In this document: in pieces, positions 1 to 9,610 of the stretch | Layout: every line of letters begins with the position of its first letter | Numbering within the stretch: position 1 is the stretch's first letter | From: Planctomycetaceae bacterium | GTDB lineage: Bacteria; Planctomycetota; Planctomycetia; Planctomycetales; Planctomycetaceae | Assembly: GCA_017795105.1 (NCBI GenBank) | Contig: CP051247.1 | Span: 6,026,283-6,090,282 of the forward strand | Length of the DNA: 64,000 nucleotides | Direction of reading: 5' to 3' | Translations under genes and position numbers: made by a program | Notes under the pieces: generated by a model | The model's database searches: none | Told to the model about the DNA's origin: nothing | Seen by the model: the letters and a program-made list of their open reading frames with translations, nothing else

Positions 1-941
1 TGGTCGCCTCGGATGGTTCCACCGATCAGACCGAAGCGATTGTCGAGCGATTCACCAGCGACCGGATTCATCTGCTGTCGCTACCGCGATCGGGCAAAGC
101 GACCGCCTTGAACGCCGCCGTGCAGCACGCGACCGGCGAGGTCCTTGTCTTCTCAGACGCCAACAGCATGTATGATGCGAACGCCATTCGCGAACTCGTG
201 AAGCCGTTTGCGGAGCCGAACGTTGGAGGCGTGGCCGGAAACCAGGTTTATCGAAAGAGTTATCAGGAAGGCTCGGCAGCGGCTGGCGAGCACTATTACT
301 GGGACTTTGATCGCTGGATGAAAGTCTGGCAGTCCCGTTCCGGCAACGCGATCTCCGCAACCGGGGCCATCTATGCGATTCGTCGTTCGTTGTTTCGAAC
401 CGTTCCCGCCGGGGTGACAGACGATTTCGTGACCTCGACCCGGGTTATCGAACAGGGGTATCGACTCGTCTTTGCTCCGGAAGCGATCTGTTACGAGCCG
501 GCTGCGGGAAACTCCAAAGCCGAATTCGGTCGGAAGACGCGAGTCATCACCCGTGGACTGCGGGGCGTTCTGATGATGCGAGGGCTGATGAACCCCTTCC
601 GTTATGGATTCTATTCAATTCAGCTCTGCTCCCACAAAGTCCTGCGACGGTTGATCGTCCTTCCGCTGCTGGTGATGGCCGTGCTGAATCCGCTGTTGTG
701 GAATGCCGGGCTCGTCTTTCAGCTTGCGACCATCGCTGAGATCGCGTTTCTCGTTGCAGCCTTAGCCGCTCCGATACTGAGCTCGCTCGGCTTGCGGCCG
801 CACAAGCTGCTGACGATCCCCTCCTACATCTGCATGGTGAATGCCGCGGTGCTGGTCGCGATCTGGAATATCGTCCGCGGTCAACGAATTACGGTCTGGA
901 ACCCCAGCCGGGGCATGCCCCAGGCCGCGGGGTCCCGCTGA
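1..941 (+). CDS. Family 2 glycosyltransferase, 5' end outside the window
   Basis: The reading frame is open from base 3, so the gene begins upstream of the window. Visible motifs are those of processive GT2 enzymes: SDGSTDQT (nucleotide-sugar binding) near the left edge, then SDANSMYD, GAIYAIRRSLF, TDDF and a Q-x-x-R-like EQGYRLVF segment. Two or three hydrophobic C-terminal helices (about 630-870) suggest a membrane-anchored enzyme facing the cytoplasm. It probably transfers a sugar during exopolysaccharide synthesis, since an O-antigen-ligase-like gene follows after 43 bases and acyltransferases come after that. The sugar and acceptor cannot be read from sequence. The first ATG/TTG-type codon at 108 lies inside the catalytic domain and is not the real start. 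Confidence 0.88.
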   Translation, partial: VASDGSTDQTEAIVERFTSDRIHLLSLPRSGKATALNAAVQHATGEVLVFSDANSMYDANAIRELVKPFAEPNVGGVAGNQVYRKSYQEGSAAAGEHYYWDFDRWMKVWQSRSGNAISATGAIYAIRRSLFRTVPAGVTDDFVTSTRVIEQGYRLVFAPEAICYEPAAGNSKAEFGRKTRVITRGLRGVLMMRGLMNPFRYGFYSIQLCSHKVLRRLIVLPLLVMAVLNPLLWNAGLVFQLATIAEIAFLVAALAAPILSSLGLRPHKLLTIPSYICMVNAAVLVAIWNIVRGQRITVWNPSRGMPQAAGSR

Positions 942-984
942 GCAACGTTCTGGATGATCCTTCGCACTTTCCAATGAAACTCTG

Positions 985-2469
985 ATGTCGACAATCTCTC
1001 ATTCCTCACCACCGACCGATCTTCAGCGACTCCTTCCCGTGGGAGTGGTGATCGCTGCTGCAATCGCCGCCGGAGCTCTGGGAGGAATGTTTCCGCTGGC
1101 CGCCGCCTTCGGAATTGCCGTCCTCGCGGTGTCCGCAGCCGTGCTGCGTTCGGTCGACTGCGCGACCTACGCGGTCATCTTCTGCCTGTATACAAACCTG
1201 CCGGCGATCGCAGTTCGGTTTCACGGCGCCCCCGCAGTTGTTGCTCATGCGGTGGTGGGGCTGCTGTTGATTCCGTTGACGTACTTCATTGTCATCAAAC
1301 GTCAGCCATTGATCGTCGGTCGAGCCGCCCCGTGGATTGCGGGGCTGGCAATCGTTCAGTTACTCGGTGCTCTCTTCGCAGAACAGCCGGAGAATGCCTG
1401 GGACGAGTTCATGACCTTCATGATGGAAGGTCTGCTGCTCTACGGATTGCTGGTGAACGCCATTCGCGACGAGCAGACGCTACGCGGTGTGCTGTGGAGT
1501 CTGTTGATTGCTGGTGTCATCATGGGCGGCGTTCCGCTCTATCAGCAGGTCACGGGCACATTCGACAACAATTACGGCGGCTTCGCTCAGACCGGTGACG
1601 AGCCTGGCTTCTCGTCGGGCGACCATGATCGCCTTCAATTCCGCCTCGCGGGGCCGATTGGCGAGAAGAACCGCTACGCTCAGATCATGCTGATGCTGAC
1701 TCCGATTGGACTTCTGCTGATGCGGCAGGAGCGATCGACGCTGCTCAAAGCCCTCGCTGCGGCAGCATTTCTCTTTGCCTGCGCGGGAGTGTATCTCTCG
1801 TTCTCGCGAAGCACGATTCTCTGTGCCGGGGCGATGATCGGTTTGGCCGCCATCTGGGGGCATGTCGATCGAACGAAAGTGTTCGCCGTCGGCATTCTTG
1901 CGTTCTGTGCCTTGATGATCACTCCGGAATACCGCACGCGACTGACATCTCTCCTGGAACTGGGAGACATGTTCACGGCTGGTCGACATTCCGATGCCGA
2001 TGGAGCTCTGAAAGGACGAGCGACGGAGATGGGGGCAGCCGCTCTCGTGTTCCTCGACCATCCGTTCGTCGGCGTGGGGCCCGGGCAATTCAAATACTAC
2101 TCACGCGAATATGGAGAGCGGATCGGTTTGCGATCGCTCGCTCCCGAACGACAGGCTCACTGCCTGCCGCTTGATGTCGCGGCTGAGAACGGCCTGCCCG
2201 GCGTGATCTGTCTGTTTGGACTGTTCCTCACGCTGGGGGGAGGGCTGCTGCGTAAGCTTTCTCTCGGTGATGAAGCCCGCGGACTGCCGGCTTACTTGTT
2301 ACGGATTCCGCTGTACATGCTCGTCGCCTACGGCACGACGGCATTGTTTCTTCACTTTGCCTACATCCGGTACTTCTGGCTGATGATCGCTCTGGTCGAT
2401 GCGTCGCTCTGCATCGCCAGACGGAATGAGGTCGAGCAGCGTTCGGAATCGGAGGTCTCTGCAGCATGA
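985..2469 (+). CDS. O-antigen ligase / Wzy-like membrane protein
   Basis: This is a polytopic membrane protein of 494 residues with about ten or more hydrophobic helices. The central periplasmic-loop motif reads HPFVGVGPGQF (from about residue 359) and is followed by AHCLPLDVAAENGLPGV, the pattern typical of the Wzy_C/O-antigen ligase superfamily. Such proteins polymerise or ligate lipid-linked glycans on the outer face of the inner membrane. It lies 43 bases after the glycosyltransferase, and its stop overlaps the next start as ATGA. An exopolysaccharide polymerase role fits the neighbourhood, but ligase and polymerase cannot be told apart here. Confidence 0.85.
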   Translation: MSTISHSSPPTDLQRLLPVGVVIAAAIAAGALGGMFPLAAAFGIAVLAVSAAVLRSVDCATYAVIFCLYTNLPAIAVRFHGAPAVVAHAVVGLLLIPLTYFIVIKRQPLIVGRAAPWIAGLAIVQLLGALFAEQPENAWDEFMTFMMEGLLLYGLLVNAIRDEQTLRGVLWSLLIAGVIMGGVPLYQQVTGTFDNNYGGFAQTGDEPGFSSGDHDRLQFRLAGPIGEKNRYAQIMLMLTPIGLLLMRQERSTLLKALAAAAFLFACAGVYLSFSRSTILCAGAMIGLAAIWGHVDRTKVFAVGILAFCALMITPEYRTRLTSLLELGDMFTAGRHSDADGALKGRATEMGAAALVFLDHPFVGVGPGQFKYYSREYGERIGLRSLAPERQAHCLPLDVAAENGLPGVICLFGLFLTLGGGLLRKLSLGDEARGLPAYLLRIPLYMLVAYGTTALFLHFAYIRYFWLMIALVDASLCIARRNEVEQRSESEVSAA

Positions 2470-3536
2470 GAATCTCTTCCAAAAACATCACCGAGCTGAC
2501 CGAACCGGAACGGGATCGCTGGCGGTCGTTATGTACCCGTCCGGAGTTCAGCAGCCCGTTTCTGCATCCGGAATACGTGGAACGACTCTCGCCCAGCAGG
2601 CCACAGGTCGAAGTTGCTATCTTCGAACAGAACGATCGATTCGGTTTCTTTCCGTTCGAACGCCATCCCGGTGGTATCGGGCGACCGCTCGGCGTCAAAC
2701 TGGCCGACTTTCAGGGGATCGTCTGTGACGGCGAGATCTTCTTCTCTGAGAGTGAGTTTCTCAAAGGCGTAGGCCTGCGATGTCTGCACTTCGATCATTT
2801 GCTGCCGATGACTCCGCGTCCGACGGGCGTCGTTCGAGCCGATGCATCGCCGTATCTCGCACTCGAACAGGGGGTCGAACATTATTTGAAAGACCGCCGA
2901 GCCCAGGGGAATCGTTCCCTGTCGCAACTTCCTCGGAAGCAGCGGAAGCTGGAACGTGAAGTCGGGGCCGTCGAGTTTCGCTGGCACGACGACGATCCGA
3001 TCGCGCTGGAGCGTCTCTTCGAATGGAAATCGGCTCAGCGAGAGCGAACCGAGACTGTCAACATTCTCGACTATCCGTGGGTTCGTGGCTTTCTTAACGA
3101 GCTTAGTCAGCATCAAGGTCCGGGCGTATCGGGCGTGCTCTCGACGTTGCGAGTCAACGATCAGGTCGTCGCCGCCCATCTGGGGATCCGCACTTCTACC
3201 TGTCTCCACTACTGGTTCCCGGCCTACGACAACGAAGTGTCCCGGTATTCCCCCGGACAGATTCTGCTGTATCAGATGGCCGTCAAATGCGAAGAGCAGG
3301 GCATCGGCAGAATCGATCTCGGCAAGGGGGACGATTCCTATAAAGACAGCTTCGCCAGTGGAGCCACGGAAGTCTGGACGGGAACCGCTGAACTCAGTAC
3401 CGCTCGACGACTGATGAGAACGTCGATGCATTCCATGAAATCGTGGCTGAAGCAGTCCCGGTTTCGATCCGCGTTGCAACTTCCGAAACGAATGCTGCGG
3501 CAATGGCAGAGCAATTCCACCATGGGGGCGTCATGA
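2466..3536 (+). CDS. FemAB/GNAT-like acyltransferase (first of a tandem pair)
   Basis: This 356-residue soluble protein has the layout of the BioF2/CelD/FemAB-like GNAT group. An N-terminal half contains FLHPEYVERL and FGFFPFERH. A central Lys/Arg-rich helix (RKQRKLERE) follows. The C-terminal GNAT core reads AAHLGIRTSTCLHYWFPAYD, YSPGQILLYQM and IDLGKGDDSYK. Family members move acyl or aminoacyl groups onto polysaccharides or peptides, and in exopolysaccharide loci they are thought to decorate the glycan. The start overlaps the upstream stop (ATGA) and its own stop overlaps the next start in the same way, so expression is probably coupled. The substrate is unknown. Confidence 0.82.
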   Translation: MRISSKNITELTEPERDRWRSLCTRPEFSSPFLHPEYVERLSPSRPQVEVAIFEQNDRFGFFPFERHPGGIGRPLGVKLADFQGIVCDGEIFFSESEFLKGVGLRCLHFDHLLPMTPRPTGVVRADASPYLALEQGVEHYLKDRRAQGNRSLSQLPRKQRKLEREVGAVEFRWHDDDPIALERLFEWKSAQRERTETVNILDYPWVRGFLNELSQHQGPGVSGVLSTLRVNDQVVAAHLGIRTSTCLHYWFPAYDNEVSRYSPGQILLYQMAVKCEEQGIGRIDLGKGDDSYKDSFASGATEVWTGTAELSTARRLMRTSMHSMKSWLKQSRFRSALQLPKRMLRQWQSNSTMGAS

Positions 3537-4603
3537 TGCGATACTCCACACACTCCGTTTACGAGCTGTCCGCAGAGCATTGGGCAATCTGGTCTAATAT
3601 CCTGGAGGAGCAACCTTCGCTCGATGTTCCGTTCCTGCGCCCCGAGTTCACCCAACTCGTTGGCGGCGTTCGGTCTGATGTCGAAGTGGCCGTGATCGAG
3701 CAGAATCGGGAACCGGTCGGCTTCTTTCCGTTCCAGCGTAACGGCCGTCAGGCCCATGCGGTCGTCGGGCGGCTTTCCGAATGCCATGGGGCGATCGTGC
3801 GGGAAGGAATCGACTGGGACGGGGCAGAAATGTTCCGTGCCTGTGGACTGCGGTCGTGGCATTTCGATCATCTTCCCTCCACTCAGGTGGAATTCTCCCG
3901 ATTCTCTTGGGGAACCAAGCCGAGTCCGTATCTCGATCTTTCTGAAGGATACGAAACCTATCGCGAACGCCTGAAAGCGAGCGGCTCTTCGCTTTCCCAG
4001 GCCGAACGGAAAACCCGCAAGCTGGAGCGTGAGCAGGGAACGCTTCGTTTCGAATGGCATACTGAAGAGGACTCTGTTCTCGAACAGTTGATCGCCTGGA
4101 AATCAGCGCAGCATCGAAGAACCGGCGTGCTGGAGATCTTCGAACATGACTGGGTGTGTCAACTGCTGAAGAACGCTCGGGCCACCCAGACCGGACAGTT
4201 CTCTGCACCGTTGTCGGCGCTCTATGCGGGCGATCGGCTCATTGCCGCGCACCTCGGACTGTGCACGCGATCGAATCTGCATCTCTGGTTCCCAGCGTAC
4301 GATTCGGAGTTCCACCGCTACTCGCCGGGGTTGATCATGTTGCTGATGATGGCACAGGCGGCTTCAGAGCGGGGCATCACGCGATTTGAGCTTGGCCCGG
4401 GTGAGGAGCCTTATAAACAGCAGTTCAAATCCGCGGACCACATGATTCACGAAGGGATCGCGGGACCACAGGGGTTGACCTCGACCTGTCGCTCCGTCTG
4501 GTATCACACCAAGCGTTCCATCCGCAGCTCGCGATACCGGAACTATCTGGAAGTTCCATTGAATACAACGCGGCGGTTTCGGCAGTGGATTGCATTCCGT
4601 TAG
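3533..4603 (+). CDS. FemAB/GNAT-like acyltransferase (second of a tandem pair)
   Basis: The ATG at 3533 overlaps the previous stop (ATGATG), which is better supported than an in-frame start further upstream. The 356-residue product matches its neighbour along its whole length: FLRPEFTQLV, VGFFPFQRN, the basic helix ERKTRKLEREQG, AAHLGLCTRSNLHLWFPAYD, YSPGLIMLLMM and ELGPGEEPYK. The two genes look like an old tandem duplication with clear divergence. The role is probably acylation of an exopolysaccharide intermediate, inferred from context. A 222-base gap follows before the next gene. Confidence 0.82.
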   Translation: MMRYSTHSVYELSAEHWAIWSNILEEQPSLDVPFLRPEFTQLVGGVRSDVEVAVIEQNREPVGFFPFQRNGRQAHAVVGRLSECHGAIVREGIDWDGAEMFRACGLRSWHFDHLPSTQVEFSRFSWGTKPSPYLDLSEGYETYRERLKASGSSLSQAERKTRKLEREQGTLRFEWHTEEDSVLEQLIAWKSAQHRRTGVLEIFEHDWVCQLLKNARATQTGQFSAPLSALYAGDRLIAAHLGLCTRSNLHLWFPAYDSEFHRYSPGLIMLLMMAQAASERGITRFELGPGEEPYKQQFKSADHMIHEGIAGPQGLTSTCRSVWYHTKRSIRSSRYRNYLEVPLNTTRRFRQWIAFR

Positions 4604-4825
4604 GGCGGACGAATCCACGGGAGTGAATGACCGGGAGAACCCTCACAGAGGGGACCGTTCGATATCTCGGTCAGGAGTTCACCTGAGTTTCGACCCGGAT
4701 CTCGGCAGGGAAGTCCCTTTATGAAGAGTTTGTGAGCTAGAGTTGAACTTGAAGAAGAGACTCTTCCCGCAGTCTATTTCTCAAGCCGGACATTGAGTAT
4801 CTCGATTCAAACTGAGAGGTCACGG

Positions 4826-5548
4826 ATGCGAAATCACGTCGCAATGGCAATCGTCTACGGACTTCTGGTCGCCTATTCGATCGTTCTTCTCGGAATCGAA
4901 TGGACGACCTCCCAGGACTATGTCCGAAACTTCTTCACCGATGTTACCGGCCCCGTTCCATTCTACGCGGTTAATACGACGCTCAGCGTTTCATTGCTCT
5001 GGGGGACGGCTTTACTCTTTGGCGTCTGTGCGTTCTGCAGCCGCGAACAGAAGGCAACTACCGCTCAGAACTTCTACCTAAGCCAGACGGCAATCTTCTT
5101 CTGGCTCGGCTTTGACGATCGGTTTCAGTTTCACGAGAAAGCGTCGGCCTTCCTAACGATTCGGGACGAATGGATCTTGCTGGCCGTCGCGGGGCTTGAG
5201 CTGGCGCTCCTGCTGAAGTACTCCCGGGTCTACTTGCCGAAATCTGCCAATCGGTATTTCATAAGTGCTTCGCTGCTGTTCGTCGGAATGATCATTGTCG
5301 ACGGGCTCTTTCCGCACGATCTCGTACTGCGCCTTTCCAGTGAGGACATTCTGAAGACCTGGGCCTGTTTCCAGTTCGCACTTGCTGCATGGAGCACTGT
5401 AACATTCCAGATTCGCTTGCTGAGCGGAGGGGGAGAGGAATCGCCCGATGGGCTTCGGAGTAGCAGCCGCCTTCTGGGCAATTCTGAACAGCCTGTGGCC
5501 CGAAGTCACGATCGGGTTCAGATCCTCGCTGTGCGGAATCATTCATGA
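4826..5548 (+). CDS. Unknown integral membrane protein
   Basis: I do not recognise the family. The ATG at 4826 has a GAGAGG Shine-Dalgarno about six bases upstream and starts directly with a transmembrane helix (MRNHVAMAIVYGLLVAYSIV), so I prefer it to the TTG at 4793. The 240-residue product has about six predicted membrane segments and a charged loop containing DDRFQFHEKA between helices. Its short C-terminal tail is polar. Its stop overlaps the ATP-grasp gene (ATGA), so the two are probably translated together and may act in one step of envelope-glycan assembly. Confidence 0.6.
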   Translation: MRNHVAMAIVYGLLVAYSIVLLGIEWTTSQDYVRNFFTDVTGPVPFYAVNTTLSVSLLWGTALLFGVCAFCSREQKATTAQNFYLSQTAIFFWLGFDDRFQFHEKASAFLTIRDEWILLAVAGLELALLLKYSRVYLPKSANRYFISASLLFVGMIIVDGLFPHDLVLRLSSEDILKTWACFQFALAAWSTVTFQIRLLSGGGEESPDGLRSSSRLLGNSEQPVARSHDRVQILAVRNHS

Positions 5549-6780
5549 AAGCGTCGCAGGTTTCGAACACTCCGGGGCCGGTTCTCATTCTTGGAGACGA
5601 CGCGCGGACCGTGCTTCCTATCGCTCGATCGCTCGGTAAACGAGGAGCCGAGATTCATCTGGCGTGGACGTCTCGTTCCGGAATCCTGACTTCGAGCCGA
5701 TATATCGAGCGCACACACGATACGCCGCTTGAACCGGGAGATGCAGCAGGAACACTCGCTCTGCTGACCCAGCTTCTGCACCGCCATGAGATCGAAACCG
5801 TGTTCCCGGCGACAGAGAACGCGACCGTATTTCTCTGCCGTCATCGCGACCAGCTTCCGAAAGACGTTCGATTTGCCATTCCGAATCGACGAGCAGCTGA
5901 AGTTGTTTTCGACAAACATCGCACGCAACTGCTCGCTCAGGAATTAGGCGTCCCGATTCCTGCAACGCATTTCGTCGAATCTCAGGCGGCGTTGCTGAAG
6001 GTTCTCCGTGATCTCAAGGGGCCGGTCGTGGCCAAGCCTCTTTCGTCGACTTCCCAGTTGTGTACCGAGAAACAGTTCGTCCGAGTGTTCGAGAATGCCG
6101 AGGCATTACGGTCGGGCATGAGAGCCCGGCCGAACTATCCGGTTCTCATTCAGGAACACTTCCAGGGCGAAGGGCAGGGGATTGGCTTCCTGGCCCGGCG
6201 AGGTGATATGCGACGTTTCACCCAGCATCGCCGCTTGCACGAAACCACGGGGCATGGAAGTACCTACCGGGAAACGATGCCAGTGAACCCGGAGCTGGAA
6301 ACGGCGGCTCGAAAGCTGATTGCCAAACTTGAGTTTGATGGCGTCGGCATGTGCGAGTTTCGTGTCGATCCGAAATCCGGCCGATGGATTCTCATGGAGA
6401 TCAACGGTCGCTTTTGGGGATCGTTACCGCTTGCCACGGCAGCCGGGGTTGATTTCCCCTGGCTCTACTATCAGCAGCAGCACGATATCGACGTCGAGTC
6501 TTCCGGAACCTATCGCGTGGGAGTCCGCGCGCGAATGTTCCGCGAAGACCTTCGCTGGATGTGGCGAAGCTGGAGACGACACGACCAACGGAACACCGGC
6601 GATGACGGCTGGAGAATCTCCCAGATCTCTCGAGGGCGTCTCTCCTACGATCTATTCAGGCTCCTCACCGGCTTCGACTATATCGACAGCTTTTGCTGGT
6701 CCGATCTCCGCCCTTTTCGCACCGAAGTGAGCCTGCTCGCTTCCAAACTGCTTCAGCGAAAACAACGACCTTCGTTATAG
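5545..6780 (+). CDS. ATP-grasp domain enzyme (carboxylate-amine ligase-like)
   Basis: The 411-residue protein has an N-terminal Rossmann-like segment (VLILGDDARTVLPIARSLG) followed by an ATP-grasp fold. Visible elements are FPATENATVFL, DKHRTQLLAQELGVPIP, the nucleotide-binding strand GPVVAKPLSS, LIQEHFQGEG and the metal-binding LMEINGRFWGSLPLA. Enzymes of this fold activate a carboxylate with ATP and join it to an amine or similar nucleophile. Homologues are frequent in capsule and exopolysaccharide clusters, where they are thought to add amino-acid-like groups. It is the last gene of the + strand cluster. Substrate unknown. Confidence 0.83.
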   Translation: MKASQVSNTPGPVLILGDDARTVLPIARSLGKRGAEIHLAWTSRSGILTSSRYIERTHDTPLEPGDAAGTLALLTQLLHRHEIETVFPATENATVFLCRHRDQLPKDVRFAIPNRRAAEVVFDKHRTQLLAQELGVPIPATHFVESQAALLKVLRDLKGPVVAKPLSSTSQLCTEKQFVRVFENAEALRSGMRARPNYPVLIQEHFQGEGQGIGFLARRGDMRRFTQHRRLHETTGHGSTYRETMPVNPELETAARKLIAKLEFDGVGMCEFRVDPKSGRWILMEINGRFWGSLPLATAAGVDFPWLYYQQQHDIDVESSGTYRVGVRARMFREDLRWMWRSWRRHDQRNTGDDGWRISQISRGRLSYDLFRLLTGFDYIDSFCWSDLRPFRTEVSLLASKLLQRKQRPSL

Positions 6781-6971
6781 GCGGGCGTCGCCTGCGACTT
6801 GCCAGTTCTGGCACCGGGAAACGACCTGCGGAAAGACGCTCAGGTATCCGGTGAGTGAAACTCTCTGACGGAATCTGCTATCATCCGAGACGTGGGGCAG
6901 AAGGATCTTCCCATACGATGCGACTGTTCGCTCGTCTTTCAGATTGCACCTTTCTTCATTGAAGAGTTTCC

Positions 6972-9023
6972 ATGTTGAACGCACTTAAAAACCACCTGAT
7001 GGCGATTCCGTTGGCAGTTGGACTGGCTGTTTCCGCCCTATCGAGTTCGAGCGCTCTGGCTGAGACCCCGTTGCTGGATCGGGAGTTGTTCTTTGGCAAC
7101 CCGCAGATTTCGAGTGGCCAGCTGAGTCCGGACGGGAAGTTCATTTCGTTCATGAAGCCGTTTCATGGCATTATGAACGTCTGGGTCAAAGAGTTCTCGG
7201 AGCCATTCGACAAAGCTCGTCCGCTCACCGACAGCAAACGCCCCTTGTATGGGTACACCTGGACCGAAGACGGAAAGTACATTCTGTTCGTCAAGGACTC
7301 CGATGGGGACGAGAACATTAATCTGTTCGCTGTCGATCCCAACGCGAAGCCGGCTGAAGGCATGGAAACGCCGGAGTCGCGGAATCTGACGCCGATGAAG
7401 GACGTGACTACCCGAATCGTGCACGCCAGTCAGAAGAATCCGGATCTGCTCTGGGTTGGGCTGAATGACCGGGACAAAGCCTGGCACGATCTCTATCGCC
7501 TTAGCATCTCGACCGGCGAGTTGACTCTGGTCTATCAGAACGAGGATCGCATTACCGGTTACGAATTCGACTGGGACGATAACCTGCGACTGCTTAGTCG
7601 AACGGACGCGGCCGGAAACGAGACGCTGCTGCGGAAAGACGGCGACGAACTGGTCCCGATTTATGAAACGTCCGTGACTGAGAGTGCGAGCGTTCGGGGC
7701 TGGGATCCAGAGAACGAGAACTTCTATCTGACGACCAATAAGGGCGATCTGGATCTGACGACTCTCTTCGAGATGAATCCAGAGACCAAAGAGCTGACCC
7801 TTCTTGAGAGCGACCCGAAGAATCGAGTCGACTTCGGTGGGCTCCGCATCGATCGGAATACTCGTGAGATAATCTCGACGTCCTACACCGACGATAAGAC
7901 GCGATACTACTGGCGGGATCAAACCTGGGAAGCCAACTACAAGTTTCTCCAGGAACAGTTCCCCGGTCGAGAGATAGCGTTTCAAAACGCGACCAACGAT
8001 TACAGTAAGTTTCTGATCGCCGTGCATGGCGACAAGTACGCCGCCGAGGCGTGGTACTTCGACGCGGAAGAACGGGAGCTGATTCACCAGTACACGCCGC
8101 GGCCAGAACTGAAAGAGGTCGAAGAACATCTCGCTCCGATGAAGCCAATCCGGTACGCGAGCAGCGATGGTCTGGAGATCCCGGGATATCTGACTTTGCC
8201 GACCGGCAAGGAGCCGAAGAATCTGCCTGTTGTCGTTCTCGTTCACGGCGGCCCCAAAGGTCCGCGTGATTCCTGGGGATATGATTCTCAGGCTCAATTC
8301 CTGGCCAACCGTGGGTATGCGGTGCTGCAACCGAACTTCCGGGCCAGTGGTGGTTACGGGAAGAAGTTCCTCAACGCGGGTGACCTGCAGTGGGGCAAAC
8401 TGATGCAGGACGATATCACCTGGGGGGTGAAGTATCTCATTGATGAGGGAATCGCCGACGAAGACCGGGTGGCCATCATGGGCGGAAGCTACGGCGGCTA
8501 TGCAACGCTGGCCGGACTGGCCTACACGCCGGAACTCTACGCCTGTGGAGTCGATATCGTGGGCCCGAGCAATATCTTCACCTTGCTCGATTCCATCCCT
8601 CCGTACTGGGAAGCGGGACGTGCGTTCCTGTACGGCATGGTCGGAGATCCAAACACCGAAGAAGGCCGGAAGCTGATTCGGGAAGCCAGTCCGCTCTTCA
8701 GTGCCGATAAGATCTCGAAGCCGCTCTTGATCGTCCAGGGAGCGAACGATCCCCGCGTGAAGCAGGCCGAGGCCGATCAGATCGCAATCGCATTGCGAGA
8801 TCGGGGTCATGAAGTCAGTTATCTGCTGGCCGATGACGAAGGCCACGGCTTCGCCAAACCGGTCAATCGGATGGCCATGTACGCCGAGATCGAAGCCTTC
8901 CTGGCCGAACAGATTGGCGGACGCTATCAGGAGGATATGCCCGAGGATGTCGCGGAACGGCTGGAAGAATTGCGGGTCGACGTAAGCAAGGTCACCTACG
9001 AACCGGCTGCGGAAGAAAAGTGA
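6972..9023 (+). CDS. Secreted S9 family prolyl oligopeptidase-like peptidase
   Basis: A signal peptide of about 26 residues (ending SSALAE) is followed by a beta-propeller half with repeated WTEDGKYILF-type blades and a C-terminal alpha/beta-hydrolase domain. The triad is visible: Ser506 in GGSYGGYA, Asp593 in GANDPRV and His625 in DEGHGF. At 683 residues it has the normal length for dipeptidyl/acylaminoacyl peptidases of family S9. It probably cleaves oligopeptides outside the cytoplasm. It stands alone, 191 bases after the ATP-grasp gene and 587 bases before the giant surface protein. Confidence 0.92.
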   Translation: MLNALKNHLMAIPLAVGLAVSALSSSSALAETPLLDRELFFGNPQISSGQLSPDGKFISFMKPFHGIMNVWVKEFSEPFDKARPLTDSKRPLYGYTWTEDGKYILFVKDSDGDENINLFAVDPNAKPAEGMETPESRNLTPMKDVTTRIVHASQKNPDLLWVGLNDRDKAWHDLYRLSISTGELTLVYQNEDRITGYEFDWDDNLRLLSRTDAAGNETLLRKDGDELVPIYETSVTESASVRGWDPENENFYLTTNKGDLDLTTLFEMNPETKELTLLESDPKNRVDFGGLRIDRNTREIISTSYTDDKTRYYWRDQTWEANYKFLQEQFPGREIAFQNATNDYSKFLIAVHGDKYAAEAWYFDAEERELIHQYTPRPELKEVEEHLAPMKPIRYASSDGLEIPGYLTLPTGKEPKNLPVVVLVHGGPKGPRDSWGYDSQAQFLANRGYAVLQPNFRASGGYGKKFLNAGDLQWGKLMQDDITWGVKYLIDEGIADEDRVAIMGGSYGGYATLAGLAYTPELYACGVDIVGPSNIFTLLDSIPPYWEAGRAFLYGMVGDPNTEEGRKLIREASPLFSADKISKPLLIVQGANDPRVKQAEADQIAIALRDRGHEVSYLLADDEGHGFAKPVNRMAMYAEIEAFLAEQIGGRYQEDMPEDVAERLEELRVDVSKVTYEPAAEEK

Positions 9024-9610
9024 CGCGCTGACGGAGTTCGGCCATCGAGCGATGGTCCCAGGGCCCGTGAACTCTCAGCGGCCTTCGAGAGTTGAACATG
9101 GTATCGCACGTACGAAGTGCCGGGAGCAGGTCTCCGACGGGCAACCGTATTTGCGATACCATTTGCTTGCGCGAGATAGATATCTCGCCGATCGGAATCG
9201 ACGAGTTTCACCGTCCTCGCAGGCGTGTAACTTCGGTCAAAAGGATGAATGCTGGCACTTCCTGAGGCAATAGCCGTTTGATCGGATGTGCCTTGCTGCG
9301 CATGCAGGTATCTTTGATAACGGTCTTGAGCAGCTCATGCGAATTGCTCGAAATCAGGGCGTCAATAAAAAGATTCTCAATCTCCCGAACTTTGCAGATT
9401 TCCTCGATTCTGCCTTATAAACGGGTTTCCCCGTTCGTTATTGTACACTGGTCCGATTGCGGGGTGACCAGATGTGAGCGTTGCGTCATTTCTCGGAGAT
9501 CGCGATCCCGAGCCGATCGCAGGCCCCTCGATTCTCGCATCACATGCGATCTCGCCTCTCAATGCTGCCCAACGCTCCACGCCAGGATGCTAGAGACAAG
9601 GTTAAAGACA
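9024..9610 (+). other. Intergenic stretch upstream of the giant surface protein
   Basis: No convincing gene is seen in these 587 bases. Short open frames lack family features and good ribosome sites. A small hairpin (AACGGG-TTTC-CCCGTT, 9420-9435) lies about 175 bases before the giant gene. The region most likely holds the promoter and a long leader. Confidence 0.5.

Noticed and set aside
7038..8846. Long - strand open frame (602 codons) opposite the S9 peptidase
   Set aside because: The + strand carries a complete peptidase with signal peptide and catalytic triad. The opposite frame has no family features and arises from GC-rich codon use.
9052..9273. Short + strand open frame before the giant gene
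   Set aside because: No start context, no similarity and no leader or domain pattern.
9278..9610. 111-residue N-terminal extension of the giant protein
   Set aside because: The sequence before 9611 has no leader and would bury the LEPR-XLL-type tag, which normally lies within the first 60 or so residues.
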